This document shows positions 1-9,031 of a stretch of 64,000 nt of DNA, piece by piece; position 1 is the stretch's first letter, and each line of letters opens with the position of its first letter. The notes below the pieces were generated by a model, which saw nothing but the letters and a program-made list of their open reading frames with translations, made no database searches and had not been told where the DNA came from. The stretch is taken from the NCBI GenBank assembly GCA_024742495.1, contig JANSYJ010000011.1, positions 1-64,000 on the forward strand, written 5' to 3'. A program made the translations under genes and the position numbers. This stretch comes from Bacteroidota bacterium (GTDB lineage: Bacteria > Bacteroidota > Bacteroidia > Flavobacteriales > Schleiferiaceae).

Positions 1-114
1 CTCAAAGAAGGAAAGCACAAACTGTCGGCTTTGAACGCCGTGGCAAATAAAATTGTATTACGAATTTTTGCTGTAGCCAATCGAGAAGAACCTTTTGTGA
101 AATTAGCGGCCTAA
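1..114 (+). mobile_element. C-terminal end of an IS110-family transposase (partial, runs off left edge)
   Basis: Frame 1 is open from the first base to a TAA at 112-114 and encodes a 37-residue tail containing ALNAVANKIVLRIFAVANR. This resembles the conserved C-terminus of IS110-family (Transposase_20) recombinases, where an asparagine/alanine/valine-rich helix precedes a basic end. Only the tail is visible, so the DEDD catalytic part and any bridge-RNA region lie outside the window. The next gene follows closely and seems to lack its 5' end, so the element boundary probably lies between 115 and about 215. Family assignment rests on a short stretch and is moderate. Confidence 0.6.
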
Positions 115-214
115 AAGTTTGTTTTAATCTTAGAATGCTCATTATGTTTTACTCGCAAATAAAGCTCATGCTGAGATATTAGATAATAGTTTCACTAATC
201 CAGATACGATAAAT

Positions 215-1228
215 TTGGACCGGAGTCCCTACGATCTTACCAGGACCATTTTTGACAGTACTACTTCACAACTGCATATTCTGGGTAAGGGCGGTTGGTA
301 TATGAAATACGATGTATCAAACAAAATAGTGAGCCATCAGAAAAGATTCGATTCCATAGGAGCTTGGAATATTAATGATGGTTTTATTAGAGATTCCATC
401 TTATACTTTACAAACCTCTACGGCGATCTGGGGAAGGTTGCAAACATCGACTCTAGTGGAACGAAGTTATTTAGCGGCGAAGGTAGAAGCAGGAATCGGA
501 TTATTGGTGACTCAATTTACTACATATTGGGGGATTCATTGGGTATTGAAGTATTCAACCCAGACCTTGGAACACTCACACCTTGGACTAGCCCAACAAG
601 CACTTATGAAGGTCTAAGAGATGGGATTATTTTGGGTGATAGCTTATTGGTTTCTGTTGGAGATAGAGGTTACCTAGGTTTTCATAGCTCTGGTAATCAA
701 AAGTTTCAAAGATTACTTAACGGTAGTTTTAATTTTCGCTCCATTATTCCATTAAGCGATTCTGTATTGTTTATTGGTTCTGACCTGGACATGGCTTTGA
801 TTTTTTCCCTAAATGATTCTTCAATTTACCCACTTAGGTTTTTGCCTAAAAGTCAACACGGACTGGGTTTTATTGACGAGGGAAACAGTTTTTTATGGTA
901 CAGTGAGGAAGGAGGGATATACCGCCTTAATAAGCAGCAGCTTGTTTCGATGGCATTAGATATTAAGGAATTAAAAGGGCCCAAAGATTTAGGTTTTTTC
1001 CAAGTATATCCCCAACCTGTTACTGACTATCTACAAATTGAAAGTAGCGAAGCTCTGCAATATATGGAAGTTCGAAATCTGGCAGGTCAACTCTTGGAAC
1101 GTAGGGAATTGCATTTGCGAAAAAATGTTCGGATTTCCCTGGCTCATTTAAAAAAGGGCAGATATGTATTGAGCGCTATCAGTAAAGAAGGTAAAAAATC
1201 AAGCCTTCAAATAATAAAAGCAAATTGA
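215..1228 (+). CDS. T9SS type A sorting-domain protein, apparently 5'-truncated
   Basis: The protein is 337 residues if the TTG at 215 is used, but the frame stays open up to position 134 and contains no signal peptide at either place, which a type IX cargo needs. The first three quarters are a run of beta-strand-like repeats (patterns such as ILGDSLLVSVGDRGY and ISLNDSSIYPL) suggesting a propeller-like fold. The last 75 residues, from VYPQPVTDYLQIESSE to GKKSSLQIIKAN, match the T9SS type A C-terminal sorting domain. I infer that the IS110 element just upstream removed the start, leaving a gene that may not be exported. The true start cannot be fixed from this window. Confidence 0.55.
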   Translation: MDRSPYDLTRTIFDSTTSQLHILGKGGWYMKYDVSNKIVSHQKRFDSIGAWNINDGFIRDSILYFTNLYGDLGKVANIDSSGTKLFSGEGRSRNRIIGDSIYYILGDSLGIEVFNPDLGTLTPWTSPTSTYEGLRDGIILGDSLLVSVGDRGYLGFHSSGNQKFQRLLNGSFNFRSIIPLSDSVLFIGSDLDMALIFSLNDSSIYPLRFLPKSQHGLGFIDEGNSFLWYSEEGGIYRLNKQQLVSMALDIKELKGPKDLGFFQVYPQPVTDYLQIESSEALQYMEVRNLAGQLLERRELHLRKNVRISLAHLKKGRYVLSAISKEGKKSSLQIIKAN

Positions 1229-1495
1229 GGCCTAGGTTTAGGCTGTGATTCTAATTTGTTAGTCTCTTTTGAGGAAAGACTGGAAAAGAGTCTCTTTCTA
1301 ATAAAAGGGTCCTTGTCTTTAAGCAAAAGACGTCGTGCTTAAAGTCAGTGCTCAACTCCTTCATAGAAATGGTTGGCGGGCGACCCGGGTAACTGGCCTT
1401 TTGCAATAATTGTGGTGACCTAAGCCAATTAGATTCAAAGTAACTTTTCACTTTCACAAAAGGTAAAAGCACAACAAGTAAAATTTCATTTAGCG

Positions 1496-1507
1496 GGATA
1501 TATATCC
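1496..1507. promoter_or_regulatory. 12-bp perfect palindrome ahead of the polysaccharide locus
   Basis: GGATATATATCC is its own reverse complement and ends 16 bp before the first gene of the polysaccharide cluster. It may be an operator or simply an AT-rich palindrome. The surrounding 1229-1523 stretch has no convincing gene; a small reverse-strand frame there shows no recognisable protein features. Confidence 0.25.
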
Positions 1508-1523
1508 AAATAATTATTGTGAA

Positions 1524-2732
1524 TTGAGCAAACCTAAGACCATATTATGGTTTCCTTTGGTTAGGTACCTGAGCTTAAAACCCTACCAGTCATTAATAGA
1601 ATCATGGGATCGGAATGATAGACACATCCTAATCGATTCATCCGCTTACTCTGGAAAATTTAAATCTCTAGAACCACAAGAGCGCGACGATTTATTAGAG
1701 ATCTACGATGAGGTCTATATTCTAAGCCCCTTAAAAGAAAGCTATAGCAGACAGGGAAATGTTAATGAGTTTCTCAAGTATAGGGAGTTAAAGCAAAGGC
1801 TAAGGACGCTCAATGAAAAGGAGAATTTCACACTAGGTATTTTCCCTACAGATTTCAGTTATGAGTTTCGGGTATTAAGGCAAATTTGCCCGAGTATAAA
1901 GTTACTTGTACTGCAGGTGAGCTTTAAAAGAATAGAACGTCTGAAGTCTTATGGGCTTTCCCATCGCATAAAGGCTACATTATACGATCGCATTTTGGGG
2001 GTACCCCTATTTAGAACAAAGTATCATTTCGGGAATCAAGACCCCAAGGCTTGGTATTTATTTTGGACTGAAAAATGGACTAGGAGCATTCTGAAGCCTG
2101 AAGGCGTTAAGACGATTGTTTCAAATGCAACTATAGTCTCGAAGCCAGATCCACCTGTTCTTCCTGTAGATTCTAAATTGACGGCATTAATCGATGATCG
2201 ACCATTGGTTAGCATATTCCTCAATAAAAGACTTTCTATAGGAGAAGATGCTTTTAAAGATTACTCAGAGTTTTATACGAACCTAATAAACAGCTGTCCT
2301 CAGTATTTTTTTGTAATAAAGGTCCATCCATATGAAGACTTTGAATATTGCAAGAAACTTTATGAGGGAAGACATCAGAATAACAGCCTAATGGTGTTTT
2401 CTGAGTATACACCGCAAGAACTTCTAGTTAATTCTCAGCTTTTTATCACCCAGTGGTCCACGGCAATCTTAGACGCCATGATGTATCGGATTCCCACCCT
2501 CTTGGTTAATCCGGATGACACGCATAGTATGCGAAAATGGTTTGTTGATGATTTTCCATTTCTCATTAATAAAAAGGATGAATTACCTGTCGCCGTAACA
2601 AATACGCTCAGGGATTTGGATGAGTATTGGTTTAGGACAGATTCTTTTATACAAAACTCCTTCGGACCTTCATTTAAAGAGGGATCAAAAAGAACGCTCT
2701 TGGAAATTTACAAAGTAATTGATGAAAATTAG
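1524..2732 (+). CDS. GT-B-like transferase of a surface polysaccharide cluster
   Basis: A 402-residue soluble protein starting at TTG (SKPKTILWFPLVRYLS); no ATG lies near the N-terminus. The C-terminal half has the second Rossmann domain of GT-B enzymes: YFFVIKVHPYEDFEYC followed by SQLFITQWSTAILDAMMYRIPTL, the usual layout of the nucleotide-binding region in capsule and CDP-glycerol-type transferases. I recognise the fold, not the substrate. It opens the plus-strand polysaccharide locus, 42 bp before the flippase gene, so a role in building the repeat unit or adding a decoration is likely. Its distance from ordinary GT4 enzymes also leaves open a non-sugar transfer such as a phospho-group. 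Confidence 0.65.
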   Translation: MSKPKTILWFPLVRYLSLKPYQSLIESWDRNDRHILIDSSAYSGKFKSLEPQERDDLLEIYDEVYILSPLKESYSRQGNVNEFLKYRELKQRLRTLNEKENFTLGIFPTDFSYEFRVLRQICPSIKLLVLQVSFKRIERLKSYGLSHRIKATLYDRILGVPLFRTKYHFGNQDPKAWYLFWTEKWTRSILKPEGVKTIVSNATIVSKPDPPVLPVDSKLTALIDDRPLVSIFLNKRLSIGEDAFKDYSEFYTNLINSCPQYFFVIKVHPYEDFEYCKKLYEGRHQNNSLMVFSEYTPQELLVNSQLFITQWSTAILDAMMYRIPTLLVNPDDTHSMRKWFVDDFPFLINKKDELPVAVTNTLRDLDEYWFRTDSFIQNSFGPSFKEGSKRTLLEIYKVIDEN

Positions 2733-2774
2733 CAGCTCCTTAAGAAGTGATAATGCCTAATAAACCTTAATTCT

Positions 2775-4223
2775 TTGGGAAAATTTGACATCAGAAAATA
2801 TGTTGCGGCGAACGAAACACTAGGGCATACAATAAATTATCTAATTAACTCCTTTGCGCGAAAAGGGCTTAGGTTGATTTCTATTCCAGTTTTCACCTAT
2901 TTACTAACTCCAGCGGATTATGGCGTTCTTAATATTTTTACGGCCAATGTGGAGTTAGCCGCCATATTATTTACACTTAACGGTACCGTTGGTGTTGGTC
3001 GGTATTATTTCGAGGAAGGAAAGCAGGATTTTAACACCTTGCTTTTTACCTCAATGGTCTTTTCTTTTTCCCTCTTGGCTATTTTCGGGATTGTTTTGAG
3101 CTGGCAGGGGAATTTCTTTGCAGAATTGATCGATTTGCCCGAAGGAACTATAAAGTATATAGTTCCAGCAGCAGTTCTTATCGTAATGAGTAATTATTTG
3201 TTGGCAGTATTTAGGGCAGCGGGAAGGTCCAGAGAAATAAGGAATTTTGGCATTCAAAAAACTTATGTCCAGTTTATTCTTTCTGTGTTAATTATGCTGC
3301 TCTTATCCTCGGAAATTTATTACGGAAGAATTTGGAGCTTCACATTGGCCGCTCTTATTTTTGGAGGAATTGCATTGCGAAAATTATGGATGTATATCGA
3401 ACCAAAGTTTCAAGCTAAGCACTTGATTTACTTGTTTTCCTACTCTTTACCCTTACTGCCCGCCTACTTAGGAACCTTGGTTCTTTCTTATTTCGATCGA
3501 ATGATGCTCAATAGCATGGTTAGTGAAGAAAGTGCGGGACTGTATAGCTTTGCATATAATATTGCAGGTTTGCAGTATATGGTCAGCAATGCAGTTATGA
3601 ATGCCTGGGTTCCAAAGTATTATAAACAAATGAATACTGGAAATTATAAGGCCTTAGATCAGCAAGGCGTTCGATTGTTTAAAATTATTGGCTTGGCCAC
3701 TTTGGCACTTGTTGCTTTCGGACAGTATATTGGAATTGTGCTGGGTAGTAAATCCTTTCACGAGGCTTTAAGTATTATTCCGGTAGTAATAATGGGACAG
3801 TTCTTTATGACTTTCTCCGTGCTGTACAAGAATAGTATTTCATTTAGCAAGAAAACAATCCTATCTACGATCGCTATCCTGAGCAGCGCAATTTTAAATA
3901 TTGGCTTAAATTATATATTGATTCCGAAGTATGGAATGATAGCCGCTGCATGGACTACATTCGCAGCATACGGAATGCAGGCTTTTATTATGATGTTCGT
4001 GGTAAGGAAATTTTTAAAAGTTCATAGTCTTGCACCAAAAATGGTTCTGCCTAGTGTAGCTTATGTAGTTTTAACGGCGGCGGTACTAGGTGGATTCTAT
4101 TTTCTAAACCTAAGCTATATCCTTGATATTCTCTTTAAGACTTTAGTTTTGATTGGAATAAGTACAATTTTATTTAAGCATAAAGTATACTCAATTTTAA
4201 AACAGTTTAAATCATCTAAATAA
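2775..4223 (+). CDS. Polysaccharide flippase, Wzx-like (MOP superfamily)
   Basis: A 482-residue membrane protein with about 12-14 hydrophobic segments, which should flip lipid-linked repeat units across the inner membrane. The N-terminal signature NSFARKGLRLISIPVFTYLLTPADYG is typical of PST/Wzx proteins, where the P-(A/E)-D-Y-G element follows the first helix. The start is TTG at 2775; the stop codon overlaps the next start by one base (TAATG), so it is likely coupled to the dehydratase gene. With the polymerase-like gene at 19960 and the Wza/Wzc-like pair at 28391-31696 it defines a Wzy-dependent export route. Confidence 0.88.
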   Translation: MGKFDIRKYVAANETLGHTINYLINSFARKGLRLISIPVFTYLLTPADYGVLNIFTANVELAAILFTLNGTVGVGRYYFEEGKQDFNTLLFTSMVFSFSLLAIFGIVLSWQGNFFAELIDLPEGTIKYIVPAAVLIVMSNYLLAVFRAAGRSREIRNFGIQKTYVQFILSVLIMLLLSSEIYYGRIWSFTLAALIFGGIALRKLWMYIEPKFQAKHLIYLFSYSLPLLPAYLGTLVLSYFDRMMLNSMVSEESAGLYSFAYNIAGLQYMVSNAVMNAWVPKYYKQMNTGNYKALDQQGVRLFKIIGLATLALVAFGQYIGIVLGSKSFHEALSIIPVVIMGQFFMTFSVLYKNSISFSKKTILSTIAILSSAILNIGLNYILIPKYGMIAAAWTTFAAYGMQAFIMMFVVRKFLKVHSLAPKMVLPSVAYVVLTAAVLGGFYFLNLSYILDILFKTLVLIGISTILFKHKVYSILKQFKSSK

Positions 4224-5236
4224 TGGAACTAAGCGGTAAAAGCATACTAATTACAGGAGGAACAGGTTCGCTGGGTAAAGCGCTGACCAAGCATATGTTA
4301 GAGAATTTCCCAGAGGTGCAAAGACTAGTGGTATTCTCAAGAGATGAGCAAAAGCAGTTCCAGATGGCGCAAGAATTCGACCATTCGACTTATCCACAAA
4401 TACGTTATTTCATTGGAGATGTAAGGGATCGAGATCGCTTGAATCGAGCCCTAAAGGGAATAGATTATGTGATTCATGCTGCAGCCATGAAACACGTCCC
4501 GATTGCTGAGTACAATCCCATGGAGTGCGTGAAGACAAATATTATGGGAGCGGAGAACGTAATTAATGCTTGTTTGGATTCGGGTGTTGAGCGTGTTGTA
4601 GCCCTTTCTACGGATAAAGCGGCTGCGCCAATTAATTTATATGGCGCAACCAAGCTCGCTTCAGATAAACTCTTTGTAGCCGCCAATAATATTACCGGCT
4701 GGAATCCTATTCGTTTTTCCGTGGTGCGCTACGGTAATGTTATGGGATCAAATGGCTCAGTAATTCCATTCTTTATCAATAAACGTAAAGAAGGTAAACT
4801 TCCCATTACTAGTGAAAAGATGACGCGATTCAATATCTCATTACAAGGTGGTGTGGATATGGTGATGCACGCACTTGAACATGCATGGGGCGGAGAAATT
4901 TTTGTTCCGAAAATCCCATCATATGATATCATGACTCTGGCCGAAGCCATTGGACCTGAATGTGAAAAGCCAGTTATTGGTTTACGTCCGGGTGAAAAAG
5001 TTCATGAAGAGATGATTACCTCTTCGGATTCCTATTTCACCTACGATTTAGGTAAATACTATACTATTCTCCCTTCCAGTCATAGCTGGAAATTAGACGA
5101 CTTTATTAAGACCTTTAAAGCGGAGAAAGTTGTGGAAGGTTTCCAATATAATTCGGGCGAAAATGATGATTGGGAAACGGTAGATTCTTTGCGCAGTCTA
5201 ATAAAAGAACACGTTGATCCCGACTTTGAGGTATAA
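4223..5236 (+). CDS. UDP-N-acetylglucosamine 4,6-dehydratase (inverting), PseB/CapE-like
   Basis: A 337-residue extended short-chain dehydrogenase, the usual length for the PseB/FlaA1/CapE group. It should convert UDP-GlcNAc to the 4-keto-6-deoxy-L-arabino sugar with C5 inversion in the cytosol. Visible are the NAD(P)-binding motif ITGGTGSLGKAL near residue 10, AAAMKHVPIAEYNP, the STDKAA stretch and the YGATK active-site segment. Downstream there is no PseC aminotransferase; an RmlD-like reductase and nonulosonate synthases follow instead. The product could therefore feed either a pseudaminic-type acid (with the aminotransferase elsewhere) or an L-FucNAc/L-QuiNAc-type sugar by 4-keto reduction. 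Confidence 0.88.
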   Translation: MELSGKSILITGGTGSLGKALTKHMLENFPEVQRLVVFSRDEQKQFQMAQEFDHSTYPQIRYFIGDVRDRDRLNRALKGIDYVIHAAAMKHVPIAEYNPMECVKTNIMGAENVINACLDSGVERVVALSTDKAAAPINLYGATKLASDKLFVAANNITGWNPIRFSVVRYGNVMGSNGSVIPFFINKRKEGKLPITSEKMTRFNISLQGGVDMVMHALEHAWGGEIFVPKIPSYDIMTLAEAIGPECEKPVIGLRPGEKVHEEMITSSDSYFTYDLGKYYTILPSSHSWKLDDFIKTFKAEKVVEGFQYNSGENDDWETVDSLRSLIKEHVDPDFEV

Positions 5237-5296
5237 ATAACCCATATAGGAAAAAGCAGTCAATAAACCATTTGAAAACAGTTTTGGATAATTAAG

Positions 5297-7072
5297 ATGG
5301 ATAAAGGTTATACAATTTTAGAAGTCGCGAATGTACACGCTGGAGATTTTAATTATTTCCAGGATTTGATAAGCCAGTTATCTGAATATAAGAAACCAGA
5401 TTATGGTATAAAATTACAGGTGTTTAAAGCTGATTTAATTGCGCTGCCAAGTTTTTCCGATTATGGAATTTATGAGGAGCTCCTTTTCGACTGGAATCAA
5501 TGGTCAAAGATCATTAGCCAAGCTGCTGAAACCAAGGATGTTTGGATTGATATTTTTGATCTATATGGTGCAGAGGCTGTTCAGCGCTTTAACGAGATGA
5601 TTTACGGCGTTAAATTTCAAGCTTCAGTATTGGAGAATTATGAAGTAATCTCGGCCCTGAAGGAAACTAACATGAAAGGGAAGTATTTGGTTTTGAACGT
5701 AGCTGGACTGGAAATGAATGAGATTCATCAGAAGGTTAACTATATCAAGTCTGAAATTGATTGCAAGGAAATTATCCTGCAAGTAGGATATCAGAATTAT
5801 CCAACACAAATTTCAAAATCAGGCATATTCAAAATCAAGGAATTAGAAACAAGTGGTTACCGTGTAATTTTTGCAGATCATAGTCCAGGAGATTCTGAAG
5901 AAGCTATTTTACTACCATTAATGGCTTACCATGCAGGCGCAATGGGAGTAGAGAAACACGTGATGTTGGGCGATCGACCAACTAAATACGACTTTCAAGC
6001 GAGTATTACCGTTAATCGATTAAAGGAATACACAGCTCAACTGGAAAAGTATTTTAAAGGCATAGATACCACCTTTGTCAATGAAGTTGAGGCCTATTAT
6101 TTAGCAAAGACTATTCAAAAGCCGGTTTTAAATAAATCAATATCAGCGGGAAAAGCGCCTACTGAAGTGGATTTTTACTATCGCCGTACAGACGAGGACG
6201 GCTTAATGCTTTCCGAAATACAGGCACTTTTGGATCAAGGGATGGTACTAAGGAAGGGGCTATTAAAAGACAGTGTTCTCCGAAGAGAGGATTTTAAAAT
6301 GCCGGTAGTTGCATTAATTGTAGCCTGTCGACTAAAGAGTTCCCGACTTAAATCCAAAGCATTACTCAATATTGGAGATCTTCCTTCCATTCAGATGTGT
6401 ATGAAAAATGCACTGCGGATTCCTGAAGCCCACCATATTGTCTTAGCTACTTCAGACTTGGAAAGTGATGCTGCACTTCGAGATCATACCTATGACGATT
6501 CAGTGATCTTTCATCAAGGAGATCCCGAAGATGTAATACTACGTTATTTGGATATTTGCGATAAGCTCAATGTAAATACGGTAATTCGCCTAACGGGAGA
6601 TTGTCCTTATGTGTCGCAAGAAATAGCCTCCATTTTATTGAAGTCGCATCGAGAAACAGGTGCCGATTATACAGCGGCAAGAGATTTTGCTGTTGGAACT
6701 TCAACGGAAATCATCGAAGTAGAGGCGATGCGTGAAATTAAAAGACATTTCGGGTCTGCCGAATACAGTGAGTATATGACTTGGTATTTCATGAATAATC
6801 AGGAGCACTTTAAAACTAATGTAGTAGAACTTCCAGAGGAATATGTTCGAGATTACAGGTTAACTCTTGATTATCAAGAAGACTTAGATTTGTTCAATAA
6901 AATTGCCGAGCATTTCGCTTCAATTGGAAAAGAGTACACCTTAAAAGGTCTTTTTGAGTTTTTGGATGACAACCCTGATGTTGCGGCGCTCAACGGTGAA
7001 ATGGTATTGACCTATAAAACAGATCAGAAGCTAATTGACACATTGAACGAGAAGACTAAAATTAGATCATAA
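5297..7072 (+). CDS. Fusion: NeuB-family nonulosonate synthase + SAF domain + SpsF-type cytidylyltransferase
   Basis: 591 residues, about the sum of two enzymes. Residues 1 to about 255 are a NeuB-type TIM barrel (LEVANVHAGD at 8-17, GIKLQVF, then FADHSPGD and GAMGVEKHVMLGDRP), which condenses phosphoenolpyruvate with an amino sugar. About 275-335 look like the SAF/antifreeze-like lid (NKSISAGKAPTEVDFYYRR ... LLKDSVLRREDF). From Met335 a nucleotidyltransferase begins with VALIVACRLKSSRLKSKALL, the SpsF/CMP-acid signature, plus GDPEDVILRYLDICDKL and RLTGDCPYV. The final two steps, synthesis and CMP activation of a nonulosonic acid, would be on one chain. A second, separate NeuB gene lies at 7956, so the two may act on different substrates. 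Confidence 0.8.
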   Translation: MDKGYTILEVANVHAGDFNYFQDLISQLSEYKKPDYGIKLQVFKADLIALPSFSDYGIYEELLFDWNQWSKIISQAAETKDVWIDIFDLYGAEAVQRFNEMIYGVKFQASVLENYEVISALKETNMKGKYLVLNVAGLEMNEIHQKVNYIKSEIDCKEIILQVGYQNYPTQISKSGIFKIKELETSGYRVIFADHSPGDSEEAILLPLMAYHAGAMGVEKHVMLGDRPTKYDFQASITVNRLKEYTAQLEKYFKGIDTTFVNEVEAYYLAKTIQKPVLNKSISAGKAPTEVDFYYRRTDEDGLMLSEIQALLDQGMVLRKGLLKDSVLRREDFKMPVVALIVACRLKSSRLKSKALLNIGDLPSIQMCMKNALRIPEAHHIVLATSDLESDAALRDHTYDDSVIFHQGDPEDVILRYLDICDKLNVNTVIRLTGDCPYVSQEIASILLKSHRETGADYTAARDFAVGTSTEIIEVEAMREIKRHFGSAEYSEYMTWYFMNNQEHFKTNVVELPEEYVRDYRLTLDYQEDLDLFNKIAEHFASIGKEYTLKGLFEFLDDNPDVAALNGEMVLTYKTDQKLIDTLNEKTKIRS

Positions 7073-7075
7073 TTA

Positions 7076-7963
7076 ATGAAACCAAGAATGCTCATAACAG
7101 GTGCCTCAGGAATGCTAGGGGGAACCTTGGTTAAGTATTTTTCATCTGATTATGAGGTCTATGCTACTTCAGGTCAGCCTGATTTACCTTATGCGACGAA
7201 GCACCTACAGTTTGATCTCAAGACAGATAATTACGCGCCATTAATAGATTGGTCTCAGCCTGATGTGATTATTCACTCTGCCGCTTTAACCAATGGTAAC
7301 CAATGTGATCAGAATCCCGAATTAGCCTTGCAAACAAATGCTTTGTCACTGCATAAAATGGGCTTAAGTGTGGATTCCAAAACTAGAATATTATACATTT
7401 CTACCGACGCTGTATTTCCAGGTGATTCCCATAAATCAAGGGAGCAAGATTACACATCTAGTGAAAGCGTATACGGCAAGAGTAAAGAGCTGGGGGAATT
7501 CTTCCTTGCGCTTAGATCTCAAAATTTCACCATTATCCGCACTACGATTGTTGGGGTGAATCAACTAAATGGAAGGCAAGGTTTTGCTGAGTGGATTGTC
7601 AACTCAGTCAAAAATGGAGAACGTATTGGCTTGTTCGAAGACGTGCTTTTCACTCCAATAAGTTGCACCTCCCTAGCAAAATCTGTGTCAACTATTCTTG
7701 ATGAAAATTTGTTTGTAAATGAAAAGATTCATGTTGGGGCATCAGAAGTATACTCCAAGTATGACTTTGGAATTGCGCTGCTTGAGGAATTAGGCATAAG
7801 CACAGAAAATGTTGATAGAGGAAAGATTAGCAGTTTTGCAGATCGCGCAAAAAGGGCGAAAGATCAAAGTTTGGATAGTTCCTATTTTGAAGAAATAACG
7901 GACATTAAACTACCTGGATTAAAAGAAACAGTAAAGCAATTAAAAAAAGATTTCAATGAGTAG
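7076..7963 (+). CDS. RmlD-like NAD(P)-dependent sugar reductase
   Basis: A 295-residue extended SDR protein resembling dTDP-4-dehydrorhamnose reductase and the SpsK/CapF-type 4-keto reductases. The cofactor loop is LITGASGMLGGTL at the N-terminus, the catalytic serine region is YISTDAVFPGD and the Tyr-x-x-x-Lys pair is in VYGKSKELGE. It begins 3 bases after the fusion gene and overlaps the following NeuB gene by 8 bases. No RmlA, RmlB or RmlC is present, so a rhamnose pathway is unlikely from this window; reduction of the PseB-like product at C4 is a plausible role (inference). Confidence 0.75.
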   Translation: MKPRMLITGASGMLGGTLVKYFSSDYEVYATSGQPDLPYATKHLQFDLKTDNYAPLIDWSQPDVIIHSAALTNGNQCDQNPELALQTNALSLHKMGLSVDSKTRILYISTDAVFPGDSHKSREQDYTSSESVYGKSKELGEFFLALRSQNFTIIRTTIVGVNQLNGRQGFAEWIVNSVKNGERIGLFEDVLFTPISCTSLAKSVSTILDENLFVNEKIHVGASEVYSKYDFGIALLEELGISTENVDRGKISSFADRAKRAKDQSLDSSYFEEITDIKLPGLKETVKQLKKDFNE

Positions 7964-9026
7964 GAAAGGCATACAACTCGGATCGAAGTGGGTTGGGGAA
8001 AATGATCTCTATTTTGTGGCAGACATAGGAGCCAATCATAATGGGTCCTTAGAAAAGGCTATCAAATTAATTCACCTTGCCAAAGAAGCAGGGGCTGATG
8101 CTGCTAAGTTTCAAAATTTCCAGGCTGGTAAAATCGTAAGCCAGATAGGCTTTGAAAAATTAAAAGGTCAACTAGCTCATCAAGCTAAATGGAAGAAATC
8201 TGTATTTGAGGTTTATGAAGATGCCAGCATTAATAGAGATTGGACAGAGACCTTAAAGAAGGAATGTGACAGGGTTGGAGTTGATTATTTCACAAGTCCT
8301 TACGATTTCGAGAGTGTTGATTTAGTCGACCCTTTCGTCGACCTGTATAAGATTGGCTCAGGAGATATTAGTTGGTTAGAGATCATAGATTACATTTTAG
8401 ATAAAAAGAAGCCGGTTCTTATAGCTACGGGCGCTTCCTCGGAGGAAGATGTAAGAAGGGTGATGGAGATGGCATTAGCGAAAACAGATCAGCTTGTGCT
8501 AATGCAATGCAATACAAATTACACTGGTAAGGAAGAAAATTTTGACTATATCAATCTCAATGTTCTGAAGCAATTTTCAGTGCAATACCCAAATGTGATG
8601 TTGGGCCTGTCGGATCATACCGCTGGTCATGCGACAACCTTAGGGGCAATTTCACTAGGAGCACGAGTAATTGAAAAACACTTTACCGATGATAACAATC
8701 AAGAAGGGCCTGACCATGGGTTTGCAATGAATCCTGCCACTTGGAGAGAGATGGTCGATCGTTCCTATGAATTAATCCGATCCTTGGGAGATGGTCAAAA
8801 GGTTGTAGAAAGCAATGAACTAACTTCAAAAATGGTGCAACGTCGTTGCATTCGAGCATTTGATGATATCCAAGAGGGGCAGATAATTAAGCGTTCTGAC
8901 CTTATCGTTCTACGACCTATCCCGGAAGATGGCATAGAACCCTACAAAATTGAAGAGGTAATAGGTAGGACTGCGACTAGCGCTATCAAATCAGGGGATC
9001 ATCTACAATGGGAACATCTTAGATAA
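7956..9026 (+). CDS. N-acetylneuraminate/nonulosonate synthase (NeuB/PseI/LegI family)
   Basis: 356 residues, the normal length for this family. It should condense phosphoenolpyruvate with a 6-carbon amino sugar to give a 9-carbon nonulosonic acid. The barrel shows DIGANHNG at 23-30, AAKFQNFQ, YKIGSGDISWLEI, LMQCNTNYTG, LGLSDHTAGH and ARVIEKHFTDD, all conserved family elements. The last 65 residues form a SAF domain (RRCIRAFDDIQEGQIIKRSDL). Compared with the NeuB part of the neighbouring fusion protein this copy is closer to the consensus. Which acid it makes cannot be told from sequence alone; PseG- and PseC-like genes are absent nearby. Confidence 0.88.
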   Translation: MSRKGIQLGSKWVGENDLYFVADIGANHNGSLEKAIKLIHLAKEAGADAAKFQNFQAGKIVSQIGFEKLKGQLAHQAKWKKSVFEVYEDASINRDWTETLKKECDRVGVDYFTSPYDFESVDLVDPFVDLYKIGSGDISWLEIIDYILDKKKPVLIATGASSEEDVRRVMEMALAKTDQLVLMQCNTNYTGKEENFDYINLNVLKQFSVQYPNVMLGLSDHTAGHATTLGAISLGARVIEKHFTDDNNQEGPDHGFAMNPATWREMVDRSYELIRSLGDGQKVVESNELTSKMVQRRCIRAFDDIQEGQIIKRSDLIVLRPIPEDGIEPYKIEEVIGRTATSAIKSGDHLQWEHLR

Positions 9027-9031
9027 GCGCC

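Noticed and set aside
1251-1472. 73-residue minus-strand frame in the gap before the polysaccharide locus
   Set aside because: No recognisable motif, no start context and a position between two unrelated genes; likely chance.
7076-7963. rmlD of a dTDP-rhamnose pathway
   Set aside because: rmlA, rmlB and rmlC are not in the locus; only the reductase fold is supported.
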